Assembly (NCBI GenBank): GCA_022601195.1
Contig: JAHZIX010000050.1
Span: 151,547-215,546 of the forward strand
Origin: Deltaproteobacteria bacterium
GTDB taxonomy: Bacteria > Acidobacteriota > Thermoanaerobaculia > Multivoradales > JAHZIX01
Length of the DNA stretch: 64,000 bases
Direction of reading: 5' to 3'
In this document: positions 44,565 through 53,337 of the stretch, piece after piece
How the letters are laid out: every line of letters begins with the position of its first letter
Position numbering within the stretch: position 1 is the stretch's first letter
Translations under genes and position numbers: made by a program
The notes under the pieces: model-generated
The model's database searches: none
What the model was told of the DNA's origin: nothing
What the model saw: only the letters and a program-made list of their open reading frames with translations

Positions 44565-44877
44565 GAATCTTTTGGTTCGAGTCCGGTGGGCAGCGGAAGA
44601 GCTCGGGTTGTAGGCTTTCTTCTCTGGGGTAGATTTCCTTCGTTCTCTACCACTAGAGGCCTCTTCCTCAGGGCACTCTGCCCCTCGCCTACCCCCCTGA
44701 ATCAAGAAAACCAAAAAGACTTGGCGGGAATTTCCTGCTCAAGGCATAGATAGGAGCGCGGCGCGATTGACGCGCCCAGCAGCCACCTAGGAAAGCGAAG
44801 ACCTTCGTGCGATTCGGTTTCCCAGGCAAACTCTACTTCGACCGCTAGCCAATTGGTTAGCAAGGAGAGCTCCTTTC
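44565..44877. other. Upstream region of the PGA-hydrolase-like gene
   Basis: 313 bases between IS3 remnant 2 and the next gene. No left end of the IS element was found. AAGGAGAGC at 44861-44869 is the ribosome site of the next gene. Nothing else was recognised. Confidence 0.4.
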
Positions 44878-46269
44878 ATGTTCCCTCTTCCCAAAGCCCT
44901 CTTCTGCAGCCTTGTTCTCTTTCTGGCTCTGATACCAGAGCTGGCTTTCGCCCAAGCTTGCCCCGTCCATTCCGATTCTGTCGAGATTCGCCTGCGGACT
45001 CCAAGCTCTTCCGTCGGTGCTACGACGCGACGCGAGCACATTCGTATCTCTCAGGGTCTGCTCGAGGCCCTTTGCATCGATAGCAACCAAATTCACAGCA
45101 ACGGTGACAATAGCCCTCAGGTTCGCGTAGTGATCACCAGTGACACCAACGCCGGGGCTCCCAGCAACCCCAAGAGCACGGGTCTTTTCACCATTGTCGG
45201 GGTCGATACGTCTAGCTCTGCCAGATGGGTCGAAATCTACACTCGGCGAAATAGCTCAGACAAGAACAACGGATTGCTCAAACTTTTCCCTTACCTCGGC
45301 AATGGTGGCACCTTGGATGCAACGAAAGTGACTGCGGAGGTCTATAGCATTGCTCCTCACGCCACTTCCTATGTTGACTATCAATTTTTCTGGACCAGGG
45401 TTCAGGGAACAACCACCCATTACAGCAACCCCAATACCTCCGGTCAGCAATTTGAGGAATATTTGCAGCTGGAGACTTCCAAGGAGCTAGCTCTCCTGCT
45501 GCCCCACGGAGACAATATCGAAACCCACTTGGATGAACAGATCGGCCGCTTCGAGGTGGGTACCAACAGTCACAACCTTGATGCCAATATTTGGGAAGGT
45601 CGGGGTCGGTGGGGCAATAACGAGACCTTCCGCCGATGGCACATCACCTCGAGCGATTTCAACCCGGTCTCTTTCCCTGGGCTTCAGGATCTCTTCGATG
45701 CTCCGGACTACGCTTCCGGCCGCCCCTTCCGTTGGGCGGTAGGCCTCCACGGTTTCACCGGAAGGAAGCTCACGACCCACCCCGACAGCATCCCCTCTTC
45801 CGATCAAGGAGGGGCCTACTACGGGGTGATCCTCGGTGGCCGCTCCCACGCCGACACCAAATGCTATCTGGCTCATCGCCTCCAGGATAGCTATCTGAGC
45901 CGCAGAGATCAGGTGGCGATCACGATCATCTATCACGACTCCAACAACATACGACAAACGATCGAGATACCCGGCATAGGCGGCGTCATCGACGACACCG
46001 ACGACCTTGGAGGCGTCGACCGGGAAAACATTGCCAACCGTCTCGCTCCCTGGTCCAGTGGGCAGATGGATCGCGGAGCTGTTCAGGTGGAGCTCTCCCA
46101 ATCCCTCCGGTTCGACGAGCACTTCTCCGCTCCTCATACTTCCAACCCCAAGAGCCAACTCCTCGAGAGGACAATCTCAGCGCTGGCCAAAGGTATGGGT
46201 CAGCTCAACAGCTTTCCGAACGGTGCTCTAGGCGCCTGCGCGGAGCTCAAAAGCCGCAACAACATCTAG
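44878..46269 (+). CDS. Secreted poly-gamma-glutamate hydrolase-like protein (YjqB/DUF867 type)
   Basis: 463 aa with a signal peptide (ALFCSLVLFLALIPELAFAQ) and AAGGAG upstream of the ATG. Residues ~200-400 show the pattern of the zinc PGA depolymerase family: LALLLPHGDNIETHLDEQIG (usual form HGGxIExxT), RRWHITSSDFNP, AVGLHGFTG and GVILGGR. The N-terminal 170 residues form a beta-rich domain I cannot name. Such enzymes degrade poly-gamma-glutamate, so a role in breaking capsular or extracellular PGA, or a related polymer, is plausible. The HGG to HGD change in the first metal motif is a deviation. The gene stands alone, just beyond the IS remnant. Confidence 0.55.
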   Translation: MFPLPKALFCSLVLFLALIPELAFAQACPVHSDSVEIRLRTPSSSVGATTRREHIRISQGLLEALCIDSNQIHSNGDNSPQVRVVITSDTNAGAPSNPKSTGLFTIVGVDTSSSARWVEIYTRRNSSDKNNGLLKLFPYLGNGGTLDATKVTAEVYSIAPHATSYVDYQFFWTRVQGTTTHYSNPNTSGQQFEEYLQLETSKELALLLPHGDNIETHLDEQIGRFEVGTNSHNLDANIWEGRGRWGNNETFRRWHITSSDFNPVSFPGLQDLFDAPDYASGRPFRWAVGLHGFTGRKLTTHPDSIPSSDQGGAYYGVILGGRSHADTKCYLAHRLQDSYLSRRDQVAITIIYHDSNNIRQTIEIPGIGGVIDDTDDLGGVDRENIANRLAPWSSGQMDRGAVQVELSQSLRFDEHFSAPHTSNPKSQLLERTISALAKGMGQLNSFPNGALGACAELKSRNNI

Positions 46270-46434
46270 TGATGGCTAGACGGTACTGAAGATCTAACCC
46301 TTCCTTCTCAGAAAATCTGGCGGGTTTCTCCGCCCTCTGCATATTTGAACATTGAAGGCTCTCGACGAGCCCTGAATCGGCCGCGAGATGCGGCTCTAAT
46401 CCACGAACTGAATGACGACTCAAGGAGACAGACA

Positions 46435-46851
46435 ATGGCAACCCCACGAACCCGTCCGGAGGTGGAACGCGAGATCAAGCGGACCCTCGGAATCGTTCCC
46501 TCGTTTTTTGACCGGATGCCCGACGCCACCCTCGATTTCGAATGGACTCTCTTCCAACGCTTCGAAATGCAAGAAGAGGGCATGGCCATCCCGGCCAAAT
46601 ACCGGCAACTGCTAGGTGTAGGAATCCACTCGGAGACGAAGTGCGAGTACTGCACTCTCTTTCACTCCGAGTTCGCCAAACTTCTCGGTGCTACCGACGA
46701 GGAGGTGCAGGAGGCGGTGCACTACGCCAAGCACACCGTCGGCTTGAGCGTCTACCTCAACGGCATTCGGGAGCCCCTGGATCAGTTCACCAACGAGGTG
46801 GAAGAGATCATCGATTTCCTCGGCAACACGACTGCGGCAAAGGCGGTGTGA
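46435..46851 (+). CDS. AhpD-like (carboxymuconolactone decarboxylase family) protein
   Basis: 138 aa from the ATG at 46435 (GGAG ~8 bases upstream); the frame opens at 46345. The redox motif is Cys70-E-Y-Cys73 followed by His77 (CEYCTLFHSEF), the CxxCxxxH of AhpD-type peroxidase helpers. The helical fold fits the length. It probably uses the Cys pair for thiol-disulfide or peroxide reactions in the cytoplasm. The next small gene starts 2 bases after its stop, so they are co-transcribed. Confidence 0.88.
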   Translation: MATPRTRPEVEREIKRTLGIVPSFFDRMPDATLDFEWTLFQRFEMQEEGMAIPAKYRQLLGVGIHSETKCEYCTLFHSEFAKLLGATDEEVQEAVHYAKHTVGLSVYLNGIREPLDQFTNEVEEIIDFLGNTTAAKAV

Positions 46852-46853
46852 CG

Positions 46854-47057
46854 ATGTTCGTCGAGCGACTGCGGCCAATGACCTTTCAGGTAACTCTCCA
46901 TGCCATGGAACTGGCAACCCTGATATCAGCGGCCAGATGCGTGGTGGAGGGCCGGCAGGGTGAGTTGACGCCTGAGGCTCGAGGGCAGATGAAGCGGGTC
47001 CTCGAAGGTTACGACCGGCAACACCGTCGTCTAGCGGTTACCGACCAAAGTCGTTAG
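46854..47057 (+). CDS. Small protein of unknown function
   Basis: 67 aa, beginning MFVERLRPMTFQVTLHAMEL. It starts 2 bases after the AhpD-like stop, with the GGCAAAGGCGGTG stretch as a weak ribosome site, so translation is probably coupled. The sequence is one or two amphipathic helices with a basic end (KRVLEGYDRQHRRLAV). No family was recognised. Confidence 0.55.
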   Translation: MFVERLRPMTFQVTLHAMELATLISAARCVVEGRQGELTPEARGQMKRVLEGYDRQHRRLAVTDQSR

Positions 47058-47291
47058 CGGCTCGGCTCGGTCGGATAGCTCGGCGAACTGGCGGCTCGGG
47101 AGGCGTTCCTCCCGGGCCTTTCTGCCTTTCTGCCCAGGATCGCTGCCGTCCTGCTTTCTCCCTCCGTCCGTCTCCCTCTCCCCCCTCGAGCAAAGGTGCC
47201 GTTTCCGGCGCCTCGACAGAGTCTTCCGAAAGGCCCACGGTACAATCCGCCAATCAATGAATTGGGATGTGCCTCTAAGAGGAATAGAGCC

Positions 47292-47867
47292 GTGAGCGAA
47301 AACAAAGACATCACGCGGATTCTCGAATTGCTCAGCGACGGAGAAGAAGGGGCCTTCGAACGCCTGGTGCCGTTGGTCTATGACGACCTTCGGCGCATAG
47401 CCCGTGGCCACCTGCGTCGAGGGCCCAGTGGACGCACCCTGGGAGCTACAGGTGTGGTCCACGAGGCCTATCTGAAACTTGCCGGCCAAGCGGGCGCCGG
47501 TTGGCAGAACCGCAGTCATTTCTTCGCGGTCGCCGCCCGCGCCATGCGTCAGGTGATCATCGCCTACGCTCGTCGCGGATCCGCGGCCAAGCGAGGCGGG
47601 AAAGAGGTGCCCGTCACCCTAGACGAGGAACGGATCGCTGTAGAACAACAGGCCGACAGTCTGCTCGACCTGGAGCGGGCCCTGGAGCGCCTGGCGGAGC
47701 GGGACGAGCGGTTGGTGCGAACCGTGGAATGCCGCTACTTCGCCGGCTTGAGCGAAGAGGAGACGGCTGAAGCCCTGGGGACCTCCCTGCGCACGGTCCA
47801 ACGAGATTGGGCGCGAGCTCGGGCCTGGCTGCGGGAGGAGCTCTCCCAACGAGATTCGGGGCGCTAG
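47292..47867 (+). CDS. ECF-like RNA polymerase sigma factor (Sig-70_X6 type)
   Basis: 191 aa from the GTG at 47292, with AGAGGA ~8 bases upstream. Typical phrases are FERLVPLVYDDLRRIARGHL, TGVVHEAYLKLAGQ, and FFAVAARAMRQVIIAYARRG in region 2, then VECRYFAGLSEEETAEALG and TSLRTVQRDWARARAWL in region 4. This matches the ECF group often coded next to TPR-bearing Ser/Thr kinases. The kinase gene follows with a single base between them, so the two are co-expressed and the kinase may control the sigma factor. Confidence 0.92.
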   Translation: MSENKDITRILELLSDGEEGAFERLVPLVYDDLRRIARGHLRRGPSGRTLGATGVVHEAYLKLAGQAGAGWQNRSHFFAVAARAMRQVIIAYARRGSAAKRGGKEVPVTLDEERIAVEQQADSLLDLERALERLAERDERLVRTVECRYFAGLSEEETAEALGTSLRTVQRDWARARAWLREELSQRDSGR

Positions 47868-47868
47868 G

Positions 47869-50457
47869 GTGGATGACGATCTCTGGCAGAGGGCCGACAA
47901 GATTCTCTCGGCGGCCCTGGATCTGCCGCCGGAGAGTCGCACCGCCTTCGTTCAGCAGGCAGCCCCGGGGGACGGTGAGCTAGGAACCCTGGTTCGACGG
48001 CTGCTCAAACACTCCCAGGAGAGCGAAGAGGAGTTGGTTCCGGGGCTGGGTCTGCCCGTGGCCCCGGCGTTAGGCCTGCCGGCGCCGGAAGCGGAGGAAT
48101 CGGTCTCGGTGCCGGGCACCGTGGTGGGGCGGTATCGACTGCTGGGGGAGCTCGGCCGGGGCGGTATGGCTGTGGTCTACCGTGCCGAGCGCATCGACGG
48201 CGATTTCGAGCACCAGGTGGCTCTCAAGCAGCTTCACCGAGCCCACAGCGAGGAGTTGGCCCGCCGTCTGGAGCAGGAGAGACAAATTCTGGCTCGGGCG
48301 ACTCATCCGGACCTGGCTCGGCTGTTGGATGGCGGTGTCGATGCGGCGGGCCGGCCGTATCTGGTCATGGAATTGGTGGATGGGATTCCCATCGACCAAT
48401 ACTGCGATCGGCATCGATTGGGGGTCAGCGCACGTCTGGCCCTGTTCCTGCGCATCGCCCGAGCGGTCCAATACGCCCATCGCAACCTGGTGATTCATCG
48501 GGACATCAAGCCCTCCAACATCCTAGTCACCGCCGATGGGCATCCCAAGCTATTGGACTTTGGTATCGCCCGGCTGCTGACCGAAGCTTCGGAGGGTTCG
48601 AGCCTGGCTTTGACCGCTACGGGGCTGCGCCCTATGACACCGGCCTATGCGAGCCCGGAGCAGGTCCGCAGTGAGCCGGTGACGACGTTGTCGGATATCT
48701 ACCAGTTGGGCCTCCTCTTATACCTCCTGCTCAGCGGGCGGACTCCCTACCGGGAAGCAAGCTCCCGATCTCCGCTCAACCTCGCCCAGGCGATCAGCGA
48801 ACAACCGCCGACTCATCCGACTCGAGCCTTGCTCGACCCGCCGGAGGAAGATTCCGGCAGCTCGGAGACCACCGCCGAGGCCATCGCCCATTTGCGCGGT
48901 ACCACTCCGGTGCGCCTCGCTCGACAGCTGGACGGTGACCTCGGCTTCATCGTCCTGATGGCGTTGCGCAAGGAACCGGAGCGGCGCTATAGCTCGGTCG
49001 AGTTGATGGCCGCAGACCTGGAGCGCTATCTCTCCGGGCGCACAGTGGTGGCTAGGCCGGACTCCTTCTGGTACCGAAGCTCCACCTTTTGCCGCCGTCA
49101 CCGCATTGCGGTCCTCCTAGCCGGCCTGCTGGCCATAGCCCTGATGGTGTTCAGCGTTGTCAGCAACGTCCAGTCGCGGCGACTCGCCTCCGAGCGAGAC
49201 CGAGCCAACCGAGAGGCGGAGATCTCCGGTGAAGTCTCGGGCTTTCTGTCGAATCTGTTCAGGGTCTCCGATCCCAGCGAGGCACGGGGAAACTCGATCA
49301 CAGCACGGGAAATCCTCGACCGGGGCATTGAGGACATCGACCTCCGCATGCCGGAACCCTCTCTGGCCCGGGCCCGGTTGAAGGGAACCATGGGAAGCGT
49401 CTACCAGAATCTCGGCCTCTATCAAGAGGCACTTCCTCTATTCGAAAGCGCCCTGGCCACGGCGATCACGGTGGCTGGCGTGGGAAGTCCCGAAGCGGCG
49501 TCGGCTCAGGCGAACCTGGCCCGCCTTCTGATGGACCTGGGACGATACGAGGAGTCGGAAGCTCTGATCCGGTCGTCCCTGAGCCAGGCTCGGGACAGCC
49601 TCGGTGAGGAGCACCCCGGTAGCCTCCTATTGGCCAACAGCCTGGCTGCGGTTCGCCATCTCCAGGGAGATCCGGAGGAAGCCGAAGCGACCAGCAGGAA
49701 AGTCTTGGAAGCTCGGCGCCGAATCCTCGGGCCCCGGCATCCGGAGACTCTCCGGGTAGCCAACAGTCAGGCGTCGATCCTCTTTGGCCTCGGGCGGTTG
49801 GAGGAAGCAGAGGCTCTATATCGCCAAGTCCTCGAAGGCTTCGAGAAGAGCCTCGGGGCGGATCACCCGGCAACCCTGAAGGTGGCCAGCAATCTGGGGA
49901 GTGTGTGGGTCCAGCTCGGGAAATTCGATGAGGCAGAGCCGCTGCTGCGCTCCACCATCGAACAGCGTCGCAGAGTCCTCGGGGCAGACCATCCCGGCAC
50001 TCTCAGCGCCGAGACCAATCTCGCAGGCTTGCTGGCGGACCGGGGTGATCTGGCCCCGGCAGAGGAGATGTATCGCCGGGTGTACGAGCGACGCCTGGTC
50101 AACTCCGGGCCCGAGCACCCACGCACCTTCGACGCCCTCTATGACCTTGCCTGGGTGCTCTCTCTGGACCCTGAACGTCAGCAGCAATCCGCCGCTCTCT
50201 ATCGTGAGGTCTTGGTCGGTTATGAGAAAACCAGAGGCCCCGAACACCCCTATGTGCCCGACACTCTCTACAACCTCGCCGTCCTAGAGGCCAAAGGCGG
50301 CCGCCCGGAGCTCGCCCTCGCTTACCTGAAAGACGCTGTCGGAGCGGGCTACAGATCGAAAGCCCTGTTCCATGAGCCTGCTTTCGAGCCCCTCGCCGAG
50401 CAGCCCGAGATGCAGGATCTCCTAGAAGTGGTTCGAGAGCGCCGGGAGGCCCGTTAG
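47869..50457 (+). CDS. Membrane Ser/Thr protein kinase with TPR C-terminus
   Basis: 862 aa from a GTG one base after the sigma gene stop. A short helical N-terminus (1-85) precedes the kinase domain (~88-390): GELGRGGMAVVYRAE, Lys120, HRDIKPSN at 210-217, DFG at 230-232, and SPE at 262-264. One membrane helix lies at ~413-433 (IAVLLAGLLAIALMVFSVV). The C-terminal part has about eight TPR-like repeats with LGEEHPGSLLLANSLA and LGADHPATLKVASNLG type motifs outside the membrane. This layout is common beside Sig-70_X6 factors. The TPRs probably sense a protein partner. Confidence 0.93.
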   Translation: MDDDLWQRADKILSAALDLPPESRTAFVQQAAPGDGELGTLVRRLLKHSQESEEELVPGLGLPVAPALGLPAPEAEESVSVPGTVVGRYRLLGELGRGGMAVVYRAERIDGDFEHQVALKQLHRAHSEELARRLEQERQILARATHPDLARLLDGGVDAAGRPYLVMELVDGIPIDQYCDRHRLGVSARLALFLRIARAVQYAHRNLVIHRDIKPSNILVTADGHPKLLDFGIARLLTEASEGSSLALTATGLRPMTPAYASPEQVRSEPVTTLSDIYQLGLLLYLLLSGRTPYREASSRSPLNLAQAISEQPPTHPTRALLDPPEEDSGSSETTAEAIAHLRGTTPVRLARQLDGDLGFIVLMALRKEPERRYSSVELMAADLERYLSGRTVVARPDSFWYRSSTFCRRHRIAVLLAGLLAIALMVFSVVSNVQSRRLASERDRANREAEISGEVSGFLSNLFRVSDPSEARGNSITAREILDRGIEDIDLRMPEPSLARARLKGTMGSVYQNLGLYQEALPLFESALATAITVAGVGSPEAASAQANLARLLMDLGRYEESEALIRSSLSQARDSLGEEHPGSLLLANSLAAVRHLQGDPEEAEATSRKVLEARRRILGPRHPETLRVANSQASILFGLGRLEEAEALYRQVLEGFEKSLGADHPATLKVASNLGSVWVQLGKFDEAEPLLRSTIEQRRRVLGADHPGTLSAETNLAGLLADRGDLAPAEEMYRRVYERRLVNSGPEHPRTFDALYDLAWVLSLDPERQQQSAALYREVLVGYEKTRGPEHPYVPDTLYNLAVLEAKGGRPELALAYLKDAVGAGYRSKALFHEPAFEPLAEQPEMQDLLEVVRERREAR

Positions 50458-50804
50458 TCCTCGCAGGACGACAAGTTTGCCTCCCGGCAAGGTCTCTTTT
50501 GATTCCGGCTTCGTGGAGTCACTGCCCACCATGGAGTCCGCTGCCCACGGCCAGCAAAGTGGCTCTCCGCACCGAGATGGCTAGAGCCCCAACTCGGCTC
50601 CCCCAGATCGCTACAAATCCAGAAAAAGAAGGGCTTGGGCCACCCGATAGAAGAGTGGGCTCACACTTCCCTGTCCTTTCTGCGAGATTCCGCTGTACAA
50701 TTAGGCTTTGCTATTGCACCTTACTTTTACGTTGTACCTTCACACTGTGCTTTCACACCGTCCATTCGGTCGCCCCGCGGGGACCGTTCTCTAGGAGGCT
50801 CATC
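50458..50804 (+). other. Upstream region of M36 protease 2
   Basis: 347 bases; open frame for the next gene without a ribosome site until AGGAGG at 50793-50798. Short runs such as ttttacgttgtaccttcaca are AT-richer than the rest and may hold the promoter. No RNA or repeat was seen. Confidence 0.4.
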
Positions 50805-52973
50805 GTGTTCAGATCGTTCACTTCGTCTCAGGTCGCAGCTGATAATGCTAGCGGCAGCACTGTTCGTCACCGGCTGGTTCTTTTCCTGGCCATTCTTCTC
50901 CTACCAGCCAGTCTCGCCCTCGCGACTCAGCCGGACAACCCCGAAGCGGCCGAAGGCCGAAACTTCGATGCCCGAGAGCTCCTCACCGCTAACTTGGTCC
51001 CCCAACCGACTGCGGCTCAGAGTGCCGCCGAGCAGCGGCTGCGGGCCGACATCCCCAACCTTGCTGTGACCTACTCCGCAGCTACCGGCGTCGCTCGAAC
51101 TGCCTACAACCAGGTGGGCTACCTGACCGACCCGGCCAACGGCGAACCCTTGACCATCGGCATGGATTTCGTCCGCCAGAACTTGGACCTCTTTGGCCTC
51201 TCCCTCGCAGATCTGGAAGGCTTCGAGATCACGGACTCTGTGTTCTCCAAGGTGAGCGGCGCGACCCATATCTACCTGCGCCAGACCCATGCGGGCCTGC
51301 CTCTCTATAACGGTCAATTGCACCTCAACATCAATCGCGACGGCCGGGTTCTCGGCGTCAACAACGCCTTTCTCCCCAACCTTGCGGCGGCTGCCAATGA
51401 CCTCGTTCCCGCCCTTTCCGCTGCCCAGGCAGTCGAAGCGGCTGCGAGCCATTTGGGCCTGACTTCAGATATCCCTCCCCGGGCCACCGCGGGTCCGGAC
51501 GGCATTGCCCAGGTCACCCCGGTATCTGCCAAGGGAATCTCCACTGAACCGTTGGTTGCCCGTCTCATGTGGCTGCCGATCCAATCGGGAGAAGCTCGGC
51601 TGGTGTGGAACTTCCAAATCGCTACTCTCGATGGCAACCGCCACGTGGACCTCACCGTGGACGGAGAGTCCGGGCAGATTTGGACCCGCATCGACTGGAC
51701 TAACGACGCCAACTACAAGGTCTATGAGCAGCCCGTCGCAGACCCGGACCACACCACACCGGCACCCCCAGCGGATGCCCGAACGGTGGCTGTGGACCCC
51801 AACGACCTCACCGCCTCGCCCTTTGGTTGGCATGACACCAACGGCGCCGCCGGCGCGGAATTCACCATTCATCGCGGAAATAACGCCCACGCCTACGAAG
51901 ACTCCAACGCCAGTAACGGCCCGCCAGCCGTCGAGCCCGACTGTGGCGCCACCCTGGACTGCGATTTTCCCCTCGACCTCTCTATGGCGCCTTCCACTTA
52001 CCGACCGGCCGCAGTCACCAACGTCTTCTACTGGACCAATATCCTCCACGACGTGCAATACCAATACGGTTTCGATGAAGCCGGCGGTAACTTCCAAGTC
52101 AATAACTACGGCAATGGTGGCCTCGGCAACGACGATGTCCGAGCGGAGGCACAGGATGGTCTCGGCACCTGCAACGCCAACTTCAGCACCCCGCCGGACG
52201 GTAGCCGGGCGCGCATGCAGATGTTCATCTGTGGCAACGTCTCTCCGGCCCGGGATGGCGATCTGGACAATGTAGTGATCGCCCATGAGTACGGCCACGG
52301 CATCTCCACCCGCCAGGTCGGCGGCCCCTCCAACTCCGGCTGCCTGGGCAACTCGCAAAGGCCCAGCGAAGGTTGGAGTGATTGGTTTGGTCTGGCCTAC
52401 ACGGCCGTCCCATCGGATGTCGGCACCGACGGCAGAGGTATCGCCACCTACCTGTTCGGTCAGGCTCCCAATGGACCTGGCATTCGGGGCCAGCTCTACA
52501 GCACCGACCCGGCGATCAATACCTGGACCTACGAAGACATCGCCGGCGCTAGTGTTCCCCACGGCGTGGGATCCCGCTGGGCTCAGGCTACCTGGGAAGT
52601 CTATTGGGCATTGGTAGACGAACACGGCTTCGACGCCGATCTCTACAACGCCCTCGGCGGCTCCGGAAACCAGCGGGCCATGCTCTACATCAACGAAGGG
52701 CTCAAGGAAACCGCCTGCGGTCCTTCCTTCATCGACGCCCGGGACGGCATCATCCAGGCCGTCACAGACAACTATGGCGGAGTCGATGTGTGCCGAGTCT
52801 GGGAAGCCTTCGCCGGCTTCGGACTGGGTACCGACGCCTCCACCCCCGGCCCAGGCAGCACCACCGCCACCAACGGGTTCTCCGTTCCCCCGGGCTGCTT
52901 GGTAGGCCCGTCGATCTTCGCCGACGGCTTCGAGTCCGGTGATACTTCGGCCTGGAGCTTGACTTTTCCCTAA
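50805..52973 (+). CDS. Secreted M36 (fungalysin) metallopeptidase 2
   Basis: 722 aa from the GTG at 50805, which has AGGAGG 6 bases upstream; the frame opens earlier at 50499 without a site. The signal peptide (LVLFLAILLLPASLALA) and FTP propeptide lead to His494-Glu495-His498 in IAHEYGHGISTRQVGG, then GWSDWFGLAYT. The last 18 residues are IFADGFESGDTSAWSLTF plus Pro. It has the same length as M36 protease 1 and ends with the same tail. A strong terminator follows. The substrate is unknown; a secreted endopeptidase is likely. Confidence 0.92.
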   Translation: MFRSFTSSQVAADNASGSTVRHRLVLFLAILLLPASLALATQPDNPEAAEGRNFDARELLTANLVPQPTAAQSAAEQRLRADIPNLAVTYSAATGVARTAYNQVGYLTDPANGEPLTIGMDFVRQNLDLFGLSLADLEGFEITDSVFSKVSGATHIYLRQTHAGLPLYNGQLHLNINRDGRVLGVNNAFLPNLAAAANDLVPALSAAQAVEAAASHLGLTSDIPPRATAGPDGIAQVTPVSAKGISTEPLVARLMWLPIQSGEARLVWNFQIATLDGNRHVDLTVDGESGQIWTRIDWTNDANYKVYEQPVADPDHTTPAPPADARTVAVDPNDLTASPFGWHDTNGAAGAEFTIHRGNNAHAYEDSNASNGPPAVEPDCGATLDCDFPLDLSMAPSTYRPAAVTNVFYWTNILHDVQYQYGFDEAGGNFQVNNYGNGGLGNDDVRAEAQDGLGTCNANFSTPPDGSRARMQMFICGNVSPARDGDLDNVVIAHEYGHGISTRQVGGPSNSGCLGNSQRPSEGWSDWFGLAYTAVPSDVGTDGRGIATYLFGQAPNGPGIRGQLYSTDPAINTWTYEDIAGASVPHGVGSRWAQATWEVYWALVDEHGFDADLYNALGGSGNQRAMLYINEGLKETACGPSFIDARDGIIQAVTDNYGGVDVCRVWEAFAGFGLGTDASTPGPGSTTATNGFSVPPGCLVGPSIFADGFESGDTSAWSLTFP

Positions 52974-53337
52974 GCTCCCCCAATGAGCTTTCCCCTGGGA
53001 AAGCGATGAGGGGCAGGTAGCTCCTTCGACAAAAGCCCCGGTGCAACTTGGCCGGGGCTTTTTCTCGTTCGCTTCAAATCACAGATTCCGTCTATACCGA
53101 CCTGGTCAGCATCTACAGCGGAGGTGTCCTCCGTCTCCATAGGTGGATTAGGACGAGCTAGGCTGCCGAAATTTGCCGAATTCGCAGGGAATTCCAGCTT
53201 CCGGGAGGCAAGAAAGTAGAGAATCCAGGGAAATTTGAGGGGCTAACTCAGAAGTTGCGAAAATCAGGCTATCATCTTTGCAACTGTGCCACCTTGGCTG
53301 CATTATTTTTGTTTCTTGACCGTAGGAGGACTCCCCA
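52974..53337. other. Intergenic region between M36 proteases 2 and 3
   Basis: 364 bases containing the terminator of protease 2 (53031-53064) and the promoter region of protease 3. A possible -35/-10 pair (TTGCAA, TATTTT) near 53276-53310 has a too-long spacer. Nothing else recognised. Confidence 0.4.
53031..53064 (+). terminator. Rho-independent terminator of M36 protease 2
   Basis: AAAAGCCCCGG (53031-53041) pairs with CCGGGGCTTTTT (53052-53063) with a 10-base loop and trailing T-run. Confidence 0.9.

Noticed and set aside
47031..47519. 162-aa minus-strand frame opposite the sigma gene
   Set aside because: Antisense shadow of the well-supported sigma factor and its leader; no start signal.
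51465..52625. Long Val/Gly-rich minus-strand frames opposite the M36 genes (also at 40143-41168 and 54217-55152)
   Set aside because: The same antisense pattern recurs because the sense genes are paralogs; no ribosome sites or domains.
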